Source: Lentisalinibacter sp035655155
GTDB lineage: Bacteria; Pseudomonadota; Gammaproteobacteria; Steroidobacterales; Woeseiaceae
NCBI GenBank assembly: GCA_035655155.1
Contig: DASRVH010000033.1
Location: 1-48,022 of the forward strand
Length of the DNA stretch: 48,022 bases
Reading direction: 5' to 3'
The translations under genes and the position numbers were made by a program. Under the pieces are notes generated by a model. The model saw only the letters and a program-made list of their open reading frames with translations, was not told the origin of the DNA and did no database searches. This document shows positions 41,195 through 48,022 of the stretch, one piece after another. Numbering within the stretch: the stretch's first letter is position 1; each line of letters starts with the position of its first letter.

Positions 41195-42813
41195 GCGAGG
41201 CGTCGGCCGGCGAGGGAGAGAGCGGGTCCCGTTACGACGTCGTCGTCATCGGCGGCGGCATCAACGGGGCGGGAATCGCGCGGGATGCGGCGGAACGGGG
41301 GCTGGACGTGCTGCTGCTGGAGCAGGACGACTTCTCCGCCGCCACCACGGCCTGGTCCAGCCGGCTGATCCACGGCGGGCTGCGTTATCTGGAATACGCG
41401 GAGATCTCGCTGGTCTACGAATCGCTGCACGAGCGGCGTCATCTGCTCGAGGCCGCGCCCCACCTGGTGCATCCGCTGAAGCTCGTGATCCCGGTCTATC
41501 GGGGCGCGAGGCGGGGGAAGGCGCTGATCCGCGCCGGTATGCTCGCCTACGATCTGCTGTCGCTCGGCAAGGAACTGCCCGGGCACGACATGCTGAGCCG
41601 GCGGGAGCTGCTGGCGGAAGAGCCGGGGATGCTGGCCGAGGGGCTGCGCGGGGCGGCCGCCTACTACGACGCCCAGGTGCCCTGGGCGGAACGGCTGGTG
41701 ATCGAGAATCTGGTGGCGGCCGAGCGGGCCGGCGCCGTGCTGCGCAACTATTGCCGGGTGGAAGCGCTGTGTGACGGGTCGGGCACGATGGACGGCGTCG
41801 AGTACCGGGATCTGGCGACCGGAGAGCGGCACCGCGTGCACGCGCCGGTGGTCGTGAACGCCGGCGGCCCGTGGGTGGATCGGGTGCTGAAAGGGCTGCC
41901 CGCGCGGCTGCCCCGGCTGATGGGCGGCACGAAGGGCAGCCACGTCGTGGTGTCGCCGTTCGAGGGGGCGCCGAAGAGCGCGTTCTACATCGAGGCCGAG
42001 GCCGACGGGCGGCCGATGTTCGTCATCCCGTGGGCCGGGCTGTATCTGATCGGCACCACGGATATCCGCTACTCCGGCGACCCCGCGGATGCGCGGGCGA
42101 GCGGCGAGGAGGTGGATTACCTGCTGGGTGAGGCCAACCGGGTGTTCCCGCGAGCCGGCCTCGGGCGCGAATCGGTGCACTACACCTACTGCGGCGTGCG
42201 GCCGCTGCCCTGGGAGGAGGGGCCGGAGGGCGCGATCACGCGCAAGCACATCATCCGCGAACACGACGACGTGGCCCGGGGGCTGATGTCGATCATCGGC
42301 GGCAAGCTCACCACCTATCGCCACCTGGCGGAGGAGGTCGTGGACCGCATCGGCCGGCTGCTGGAGCGCGATCTGCCCGGGTGTCCCACGGACGACGAGC
42401 CGCTGCCGGGCGGCGCGGATTTCGAGGAGGCGCGGGAGCGGCTGGCGGCTGCGGGGGTCGTCGCGGACGAGACCGCCGGCCATCTGCTCTCTGTCTACGG
42501 CAGCCGGGCGCTCGAGATTGCGGAGATGGCGGTTACCGAGCCGGCGCTGGGCGAGATCGTCTGTCAGCGCACGGGCGCGATCGCCGCAGAGGTGATCTTT
42601 AGCCTGGAGCAGGAACACGCCCGCACCCTGGACGACTTGCTGCAACGGCGCATGATGATCGGCCTGGGTCCGCAGCTGGGCCGGGACGTCCTGGATGCCG
42701 TGGCCTCGGTCGCTGGCGACCACCTGGGCTGGAGCGACGAAGAACGTGATGCCGCAAAGTCCGCCTACCACCAACGCCTCGACCGCTTTCAGGTGCCGGA
42801 CCGAACTTTTTAA
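41191..42813 (+). CDS. glpD: Glycerol-3-phosphate dehydrogenase (FAD, aerobic)
   Basis: 540-residue membrane-associated flavoprotein oxidising glycerol 3-phosphate to DHAP with electrons to quinone. The start GTG 41191 overlaps the proA stop (GTGA). The FAD dinucleotide fold is YDVVVIGGGINGAGIARDAA. SSRLIHGGLRYLEY, VVNAGGPWVDRV, GTKGSHVVV, YLIGTTDIRYSGDP and SIIGGKLTTYRHLAE are GlpD hallmarks, with the C-terminal helical domain after about residue 410. The last residues (QVPDRTF and the stop) are encoded by the left arm of a 39-bp inverted-repeat element, so the C-terminus may have been altered by insertion. Coupling of glpD to proBA is unusual. Confidence 0.95.
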   Translation: MSEASAGEGESGSRYDVVVIGGGINGAGIARDAAERGLDVLLLEQDDFSAATTAWSSRLIHGGLRYLEYAEISLVYESLHERRHLLEAAPHLVHPLKLVIPVYRGARRGKALIRAGMLAYDLLSLGKELPGHDMLSRRELLAEEPGMLAEGLRGAAAYYDAQVPWAERLVIENLVAAERAGAVLRNYCRVEALCDGSGTMDGVEYRDLATGERHRVHAPVVVNAGGPWVDRVLKGLPARLPRLMGGTKGSHVVVSPFEGAPKSAFYIEAEADGRPMFVIPWAGLYLIGTTDIRYSGDPADARASGEEVDYLLGEANRVFPRAGLGRESVHYTYCGVRPLPWEEGPEGAITRKHIIREHDDVARGLMSIIGGKLTTYRHLAEEVVDRIGRLLERDLPGCPTDDEPLPGGADFEEARERLAAAGVVADETAGHLLSVYGSRALEIAEMAVTEPALGEIVCQRTGAIAAEVIFSLEQEHARTLDDLLQRRMMIGLGPQLGRDVLDAVASVAGDHLGWSDEERDAAKSAYHQRLDRFQVPDRTF

Positions 42814-42920
42814 ACTTTTGAAACTTATTCATCGTGGCAGTCCACAGGCGGCTGCCACCATTGCTCGCCGTCTTCCCGGCAAATAAGTTTCAAAAGTTTA
42901 AAAAGTTCGGTCCGGCACCT
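42791..42920. repeat. MITE/REP-like element with 39-bp perfect inverted repeats
   Basis: The left arm is 42791-42829 (starting AGGTGCCGGACCGAAC), the right arm is 42882-42920 (ending GTTCGGTCCGGCACCT), and they match over 39 bases without mismatch. The 52-bp spacer holds a second hairpin, GTGGCAG (42834-42840) with CTGCCAC (42852-42858). It lies between the convergent glpD and aceK genes and is AT-rich compared with its surroundings (TTTTTAAAC and TTTGAAAC tracts). It carries no coding capacity of its own. It may be a non-autonomous mobile element and, as RNA, a very stable bidirectional terminator. Confidence 0.85.
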
Positions 42921-42941
42921 CAGTGACGCACCTCAGTGACG
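42916..42941. repeat. 13-bp tandem duplication at the element's right edge
   Basis: CACCTCAGTGACG occurs at 42916-42928 and again at 42929-42941. The first copy overlaps the right arm of the inverted-repeat element and the second carries the stop codon of aceK (42933-42935). It may be a scar of insertion or slippage. The left flank (TTTCAGGTGCC) does not show the same 13 bases. Confidence 0.85.
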
Positions 42942-44666
42942 CAGGGCGGAGAGGCCCGGGCCGCGGTGGTCGGCCCAGCTGCGCGGCGAGTAGGGCACCA
43001 CCTCGATGATCTCGCCGGCCTTCAGGCGCTTCTGCACGCCGATCCACCACTCCGCCTGCAGCAGTTCGGAGTGGTGTTCCATGAAGGCCTCCCGGTATTG
43101 GGGCTTCAGGCCGAGGAACTCGATGAACTGCTCCGGGAACACGTCGTTCGGTCCCACGTAGAACCAGGCACCCGACTGCATCTCCTCCATGTCATCCCGC
43201 GGCGTCGGCATATTGCGGAAATTCGCCTCGGTGACCAGGCACAGTTCGTCGTAGTCGTAGAAGATCACCCGGCCGTGGCGAGTGACGCCGAAGTTCTTCA
43301 GCAGGAGGTCGCCGGCGAAAATATTGCTGAAGGCCAGATCCCGTATCGCCTGGCCGTAGTCGATGACCGCCCGCAGCGCGTCGTCGTGTTCCGCCTCCTG
43401 CACGTAGAGATTCAGCGGCGTCAGCCGGCGCTCGATGTAGGCGTGCTCCACGATCAGGTCGTCGCCCTCGATCCGGCAGGTATCCGCGCAGCCGGTCAGC
43501 AGATCCGCCAGCAGCGACTCTTCGAAGCGGTGCTTGCCGAATTCCAGCTGGCGGAATTCCTGCGCGTCCACGAGCCGCCCGGCCCGGTCGTGCTTGAACA
43601 CCAGCTGATACTTCTCCAGCACGTCCTTTCGCACCGTCGTCTTCGGGAAGGCGAAGCGATCCTTGATTATCTTGAACACGATGTCGTAGGAGGGCAGCGT
43701 GAATACCTCCATCACCATGCCCTTGTCGCCCCGCGCCCGCACGAACAGGTCGTCCGACTGCTCCAGGTGGTGGAAAAAGCTGCGATAGCGCTCCGTCTTG
43801 CCCTGCTTCGCACGGCCCAGCACCGTGTAGATCTCGGCGATCGGCTTTTGCGGCAGCATGGACTTCAGCATGGCGACCGTTGCCCCCACCACCTCCAGAT
43901 CCACGTGGAAATAACTGCGGGTGAAGCCGAACAGCATGCTGACGTCGTTCTCCGACAGGATCACCGCGTCGGCGTAGATGCCCTCGTCCGTATTCTTCAG
44001 CGCGATCACCAGCGGCGACCACCAGCCGTTGCCCTGTATCCGCCCCACGAGATAGGCCCGCGTGCCCTGGTAGAAGACGGGCTCCAGCAGTTCGATGCGG
44101 CGGATGCGCGCATCGGGCCCGTGCGACTCGCGGAAGGCGTTCACCTCCAGCGTGATGTAGTTGATGGTGCGCTCGCGGTCGCGGAACGGCACGGAGAAGC
44201 TGTAGTCCGACAGCATCTCGTCGAAGACGAAGTCGAGCGCGCCACGGTTCTTGTAGACGCGGCGCTGGATGCCGTCCAGCAGGTGCTCGGTCGGCTCGAC
44301 ATCGAGCGCGATGAACTCCACGGCCGGGTCCACGCCGATGGTGGCGAAGATGCGCCGGGTGATGGAGCTGAAGAACGTCTTGAAGAACTCCGAGTCCGGA
44401 TACTCGAGGATCATCCGTGCATAGTGTTCCTTGATGGCGGCCCAGAGTTCCCGGTCCTGCGCCCTTTCGCCGAGGCGTCCCTTCAGCTCGGCGACGGTGC
44501 CGTTGACGATCTTGTCGTAGAGGTCGATGCGCTCGGCCGCGTCCTGCTGCCCCGCGGCCCACTCCCGCCGCTCGAAACGACCGCGTGCGCGCTGGGTGAT
44601 GAGGCGGAATTCCCGGTTGTAATGAAGGAACGCCTCCACGATGAACCCCGCCGTGTCGGCGGCCAT
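42933..44666 (-). CDS. aceK: Isocitrate dehydrogenase kinase/phosphatase
   Basis: 577-residue bifunctional enzyme that phosphorylates and dephosphorylates isocitrate dehydrogenase to steer carbon into the glyoxylate shunt. ATG 44666 gives MAADTAGFIVEAFLHYNREF, matching the E. coli AceK start within a few residues. Landmarks are IDLYDKIVNGTVAEL, FPKTTVRKDVLEKYQLVFKH, the catalytic segment GDLLLKNFGVTRHGRVIFYD with YDELC, and the C-terminal AEWWIGVQKRLKAGE. Length is typical (570-600). It lies 53 bp downstream of icd, its substrate gene, instead of in an aceBAK operon. The longer frame to 45239 is a shadow of icd. No strong ribosome binding site is seen. Confidence 0.95.
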   Translation of the reverse strand: MAADTAGFIVEAFLHYNREFRLITQRARGRFERREWAAGQQDAAERIDLYDKIVNGTVAELKGRLGERAQDRELWAAIKEHYARMILEYPDSEFFKTFFSSITRRIFATIGVDPAVEFIALDVEPTEHLLDGIQRRVYKNRGALDFVFDEMLSDYSFSVPFRDRERTINYITLEVNAFRESHGPDARIRRIELLEPVFYQGTRAYLVGRIQGNGWWSPLVIALKNTDEGIYADAVILSENDVSMLFGFTRSYFHVDLEVVGATVAMLKSMLPQKPIAEIYTVLGRAKQGKTERYRSFFHHLEQSDDLFVRARGDKGMVMEVFTLPSYDIVFKIIKDRFAFPKTTVRKDVLEKYQLVFKHDRAGRLVDAQEFRQLEFGKHRFEESLLADLLTGCADTCRIEGDDLIVEHAYIERRLTPLNLYVQEAEHDDALRAVIDYGQAIRDLAFSNIFAGDLLLKNFGVTRHGRVIFYDYDELCLVTEANFRNMPTPRDDMEEMQSGAWFYVGPNDVFPEQFIEFLGLKPQYREAFMEHHSELLQAEWWIGVQKRLKAGEIIEVVPYSPRSWADHRGPGLSALRH

Positions 44667-44719
44667 CGTGGAGGCGTTTTCATCGTCCGCTGCGCTCAAG
44701 ATCGACGTAATCCGCCAGC

Positions 44720-46018
44720 CTACATATTGCCGATCATCGCCGTGGCGAACTCGCTGCACTTCACCTCGGTGGCGCCTTCCTTGAGGCGGGCGAAGTCGTA
44801 GGTCACCGTCTTGGAGCCGATGGTCGCGTCCATGGCCTGGATGATCTTGTCGGCCGCTTCCTCCCAGCCGAGATGACGCAGCATCATCTCGCCGGAGAGG
44901 ATCAGCGAGCCCGGATTCACCTTGTCCTGCCCCGCATACTTCGGCGCGGTGCCGTGGGTGGCCTCGAACACGGCGTGGCCGGTCTCGTAGTTGATGTTGC
45001 CGCCCGGCGCGATGCCGATGCCGCCGACCTGGGCGGCCAGCGCGTCCGACAGGTAGTCGCCGTTCAGATTCATGGTGGCGATCACGTCGAACTCCGCAGG
45101 CCGGGTCAGCACCTGCTGCAGCGTGATGTCGGCAATGGCATCCTTGATCAGGACGCGGCCCGCCGCCAGCGCCGCCTCCTGCTCCTCGTTGGCCGCGTCG
45201 CGTCCCTTCTCGGCCAGCGTGCGGTCGTACTGGTCCCAAGTGTAGGTCTGGTCGGCGAACTCGCTCTCGGCCAGCCGGTAGCCCCAGTTGCGGAATGCGC
45301 CCTCGGTGAACTTCATGATGTTGCCCTTGTGCACGAAGGTCACGCTCTTCCTCTTGTTGTCGATGGCGTACTGGATGGCCGCCCGCACCAGCCGCTCGGT
45401 GCCTTCCCGGGAGACCGGCTTGATGCCGATGCCCGAGGTGTCGGGGAATCGGATCTTATTGTACTCGGCCGGGAAGTTCTCCTTGAAGAGGCGCAGGAAG
45501 CGGGCGTTGTCGTCGGAGCCCTCCTGGAACTCGATGCCGGCGTAGATGTCCTCCGTGTTCTCGCGGAAGATAGCCATGTCCACGTCGGCGGGGTTGCGCA
45601 CGGGTGAGGGCACGCCCTTGAACCAGCGCACCGGGCGCAGGCAGACGTAGAGGTCGAGCAGCTGGCGCAGCGCCACGTTGAGGGAGCGGATGCCGCCGCC
45701 GATGGGCGTGGTCAGCGGCCCCTTGATGGCGACCAGGTACTCCCGGCACGCCTCGACCGTGCTCTCGGGCAGCCAGCTGTTGTAGCGGTCGTTGGATTTC
45801 TGGCCGGCGAAGATCTCCATCCAGTGGATCTTGCGCTGCCCGTCGTAGGCTTTCTCGACGGCGGCGTCGAATACCCGCACGGCGGCGGCCCAGATGTCCG
45901 GACCGGTACCGTCACCCTCGATGTAGGGGATGATGGGGTTGTCCGGCACGCGCAGGTTACCGTTGTCGTTGACGATCTTCTCGCCGCCCTGGGGCGGTGT
46001 CAGTGTTGGTTCGGACAT
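44720..46018 (-). CDS. icd: Isocitrate dehydrogenase (NADP)
   Basis: 432-residue homodimeric TCA-cycle enzyme of the E. coli type. PIIPYIEGDGTGPDIW is the N-terminal substrate-domain motif. TTPIGGGIRSLNVALRQ contains the serine equivalent to E. coli Ser113, the target of AceK. Further marks are VFHKGN-like VTFVHKGNIMKFTEGAF, DVIATMNLNGDYLSD and GIGIAPGGNINYE. KYAGQDKVNPGSLILSGEMM is a C-terminal segment typical of NADP-dependent members. The pair icd-aceK puts enzyme and regulator in one transcript. A CATAAT box reading on the minus strand at 46093-46098 could be its -10; no clear -35 is seen. Confidence 0.97.
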   Translation of the reverse strand: MSEPTLTPPQGGEKIVNDNGNLRVPDNPIIPYIEGDGTGPDIWAAAVRVFDAAVEKAYDGQRKIHWMEIFAGQKSNDRYNSWLPESTVEACREYLVAIKGPLTTPIGGGIRSLNVALRQLLDLYVCLRPVRWFKGVPSPVRNPADVDMAIFRENTEDIYAGIEFQEGSDDNARFLRLFKENFPAEYNKIRFPDTSGIGIKPVSREGTERLVRAAIQYAIDNKRKSVTFVHKGNIMKFTEGAFRNWGYRLAESEFADQTYTWDQYDRTLAEKGRDAANEEQEAALAAGRVLIKDAIADITLQQVLTRPAEFDVIATMNLNGDYLSDALAAQVGGIGIAPGGNINYETGHAVFEATHGTAPKYAGQDKVNPGSLILSGEMMLRHLGWEEAADKIIQAMDATIGSKTVTYDFARLKEGATEVKCSEFATAMIGNM

Positions 46019-46126
46019 GGTGTCTCCGTTCTGGATGTCGTTGTTCCGGCGGCGGCGCCGGAAGGCGGGCGCCGGCGTCGCGCGATGCCGGTATTATGAG
46101 GGATAGGCCGCGGCAGTCCCACCCCG

Positions 46127-48022
46127 CTAACGGGCCGGCGCCAGCCGCCAGGCCAGCTCCACGTACAACTCCCGGCCGCGGCCGGGGAAATAGCGGTAAT
46201 TGCCGAAGGCGAAGTCCGCGCGGTCCGCGTAGTCCCGGTCGGTGACGTTGTTCAGCCGGGCGCGCAGGCCGAGCCGGCTCGAGAGGTCGAACTCGGCGCC
46301 CAGGTCGAGGAGTTCGTGGCCCGGATAGCGGTGTTCGTTCTCGGCGTCCAGGTAGTAGCTGCCCTGGTGGCGCAGATCGGCGGTGAAGGCATAGCCCGGC
46401 ACCGGCTCCCAGCGCAGCTTCAGGTTGGCGAGCGTCTGCGGCGCCGTGTCCACCAGGTTGCCGGCGACGAAGGTCTCGCCGCGGTCGGCCACGAGGTCGA
46501 AGCGGTAGGTCTGGCGCGTCCAGGTGCCGTCCAGCGACAGGCTCAGCGTATCGGTGAGCAGCCAGTCGAAGTTCACCTCGGCGCCGACGTGCCGGCTGGC
46601 GCCGCCGCTCACGTTGAAGCCCTCCGCGTCCCTGAGGACGCTGTCCTCCTTGTCCATCAGGAAGGCCACCAGCTCCAGCCGCACGGCGTCACCCAGGCGG
46701 CGATAGCCGAGCTCGAGGCTGTCCACGCGCTCGCTGTCCAGGTCGGCCACTTCCTGGCCGTTCTGCAGGCGATAGAGCTCGGTGGCCTGGGGCGCGCGGA
46801 AGCCCCGGCGCAGGTTGGCGAACACGGCCTGCGCGGCGTCCAGGCGGTAGTTGAAGCCGAGCTTCGGGGCGAGATTGGTGAAATCGTCGCTGCGATCGGC
46901 GGGACGGGTGTAGAGGCAGCCGCCGAAGCCGCAGGGCGTGCCGTCGTCCCGGGTGTTGCCCGCGAGCATGCGGTTGTCGTAGTCGTAGCTGAGGTGCTCC
47001 AGACGCAGGCCGAACTCCAGCGTGAGCCGTTCGCCGACGGTCGGCGTCCAGTGCACGAAGGGCGCCGCCGACCAGGCGGACACCTCATAGTCGTACTGCT
47101 TGCCCGGCGGCCGGGTCTCGACCAGGAAGGGCGGGCCGTCCTGCACCGGTCCGTCCTGGGTCTGGCGCAGCCAGCCGTCGGACCACTCCACGTCGATGCC
47201 GGCGAGCAGCGGCAGGGTGCCGCCGGTGAAATCGAGCACGCCGTTCACGCCGGCGCTCACCTGGCCGTTCTCCTCCAGGGGCTGGCCCGGCAGGAAGTGC
47301 TGCAGGAAATCCATGTCCGATCGGCGGGCGTAGGCGGTGAGATCCAGTTCGACGGCGTCGCGGCTGAAAGCGCTCCAGCGGGCGCTGAGCCGCTGCGCGT
47401 CCGCATCCCGGAAGGCCTCCGGATTCGGATTGGTGCGGTTCACGTCCGGGTCCTCGTACGCGTCCTGGCCGAGGATGAAACCGGCGGTCTCCTGCTCGAG
47501 GTGGGTCGCAGCGAAGGACCAGCGCACGTCGCGGCCGGCCAACGGCGTCACGAGGTTCAGGTTCAGCTTGCCCTGTCCGTAGCCGGAATCCTCGCGGAAG
47601 CCGCCGTCTTCCTCTGCGTGCAGCCGCAGCGCCCAGGGCGCGGTCTCGCCGCCGGCCCAGCGCGCCGAGCCCCGCAGGTAGTCGTTGGGACCGGCCTCCG
47701 CGCTGAAGCCGCGGCGCCGGTCGCTGCGCGGGTCCGGTGTGATGACGTTCACCAGGCCGTGCAGCGCGTTGGAGCCGTAGAAGGCGCTGCCCGGACCGCG
47801 CACCACTTCCACGGCGGCGGCTTGCTCCGTGTTGACCTCGAACAGCTGGTTCACGTTGCAGAAGCCGGTGGGGCGGACGGGCAGGCCGTCCTCGAGGAAC
47901 AGGAACGCGCCGCAGGAGCCGGCGCCGGTCAGGACGGGCGAGCGGATGGCCGTCAGGTGCTCCTGGCCGCTGCCCCGGCTGATCCAGGTGCCCGGCATCT
48001 CCAGCATGAGTTCGTGCACGTG
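46127..48022 (-). CDS. TonB-dependent outer-membrane receptor (N-terminus beyond window edge)
   Basis: At least 631 residues are visible; the frame remains open at the right edge, so the true start, signal peptide and TonB box are outside. The plug domain is recognised by LFLEDGLPVRPTG, EVVRGPGSAFYGSNALHGLV and NVITPDPRSDRRRG. The rest is a 22-strand barrel-like sequence with aromatic-rich strands, FRAPQATELYRLQNGQ (typical receptor box), a late ELGYRRLGDAVRLELVAF strand, and a C-terminus ending with the strand GRELYVELAWRLAPAR. The substrate could be a siderophore, cobalamin, metal or nutrient. It lies downstream of nothing obviously related, so no ligand is proposed. Confidence 0.9.
   Translation of the reverse strand, partial: HVHELMLEMPGTWISRGSGQEHLTAIRSPVLTGAGSCGAFLFLEDGLPVRPTGFCNVNQLFEVNTEQAAAVEVVRGPGSAFYGSNALHGLVNVITPDPRSDRRRGFSAEAGPNDYLRGSARWAGGETAPWALRLHAEEDGGFREDSGYGQGKLNLNLVTPLAGRDVRWSFAATHLEQETAGFILGQDAYEDPDVNRTNPNPEAFRDADAQRLSARWSAFSRDAVELDLTAYARRSDMDFLQHFLPGQPLEENGQVSAGVNGVLDFTGGTLPLLAGIDVEWSDGWLRQTQDGPVQDGPPFLVETRPPGKQYDYEVSAWSAAPFVHWTPTVGERLTLEFGLRLEHLSYDYDNRMLAGNTRDDGTPCGFGGCLYTRPADRSDDFTNLAPKLGFNYRLDAAQAVFANLRRGFRAPQATELYRLQNGQEVADLDSERVDSLELGYRRLGDAVRLELVAFLMDKEDSVLRDAEGFNVSGGASRHVGAEVNFDWLLTDTLSLSLDGTWTRQTYRFDLVADRGETFVAGNLVDTAPQTLANLKLRWEPVPGYAFTADLRHQGSYYLDAENEHRYPGHELLDLGAEFDLSSRLGLRARLNNVTDRDYADRADFAFGNYRYFPGRGRELYVELAWRLAPAR

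Noticed and set aside
42936..44801. 621-codon plus-strand open frame over aceK
   Set aside because: It is antisense to a clear AceK gene; long antisense frames are expected at this GC content and no motif supports it.
44667..45239. Extension of the AceK reading frame upstream to an N-terminus at 45239 (768 residues)
   Set aside because: The extra part is antisense-free but runs in another frame of icd and has the composition of a shadow translation; AceK homology begins at about 44666.

Overview
The window is a very GC-rich, densely coding stretch of bacterial chromosome. It holds no rRNA, tRNA, phage or CRISPR that I could see. An E. coli-type NADP isocitrate dehydrogenase followed by its kinase/phosphatase AceK, a CpxRA/CpxP-like envelope-stress locus, GlpK/GlpD and a TonB-dependent receptor point to a Gram-negative proteobacterium, most likely a high-GC gammaproteobacterium. 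The species cannot be named from this sequence. Genes are packed with short gaps or 1-16 bp overlaps, many starts are GTG or TTG, and long antisense reading frames are common because of base composition; those were left out.

Layout. 1-3236: an operon with the 3' part of acetoacetyl-CoA synthetase, a hotdog thioesterase and glycerol kinase. 3246-6790: a lipid-remodelling cluster with a GT4 glycosyltransferase and a small membrane protein on the minus strand, a divergent PAP2 phosphatase, and a PlcP/LpxH-like metallophosphoesterase followed by two tiny ORFs. A four-unit, 11-bp-periodic Pho-box-like array lies between the glycosyltransferase and PAP2 genes. This suggests phosphate-starvation replacement of phospholipids by glycolipids. 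7064-13233: a beta-oxidation operon (MaoC hydratase, SDR dehydrogenase, thiolase, acyl-CoA dehydrogenase) with a Ser/Thr kinase carrying four zinc ribbons and a PP2C phosphatase embedded in it by overlapping reading frames. 13218-16053: a CpxAR-like two-component system divergent from a CpxP/Spy-like periplasmic protein.

16327-29136 is the most unusual part: about ten co-directional genes that look like one envelope machine. They encode two lipoproteins, a membrane-anchored kinase-like protein with a TPR-like region and a PEGA-like tail, an FHA-like/PEGA/SUMF1 protein, a small secreted acidic protein, a MotA/TolQ/ExbB-type channel, a protein joining a degenerate actin/Hsp70-like region to an FHA domain, two paralogous vWA proteins whose single N-terminal membrane helix carries the ExbD/TolR/MotB-type aspartate, and an OmpA-like protein with a glycine zipper. 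I propose that a proton-motive-force-driven channel is coupled to paired vWA effectors and phospho-signalling modules. I know of no described system with this composition.

29216-36144 holds unrelated housekeeping and accessory genes (GFA-like protein, GNAT acetyltransferase, secreted protein, pterin dehydratase, DUF1295 membrane protein, threonine/serine dehydratase, DUF1838 protein, aldehyde dehydrogenase). 36175-42813 holds a divergently split acetolactate synthase (ilvB minus, ilvH plus), then proB, proA and glpD as an overlapping operon. A 130-bp element with 39-bp perfect inverted repeats lies between glpD and the convergent aceK and supplies the last codons of glpD. 42933-48022 holds aceK, icd and the C-terminal part of a TonB-dependent receptor that runs off the right edge.
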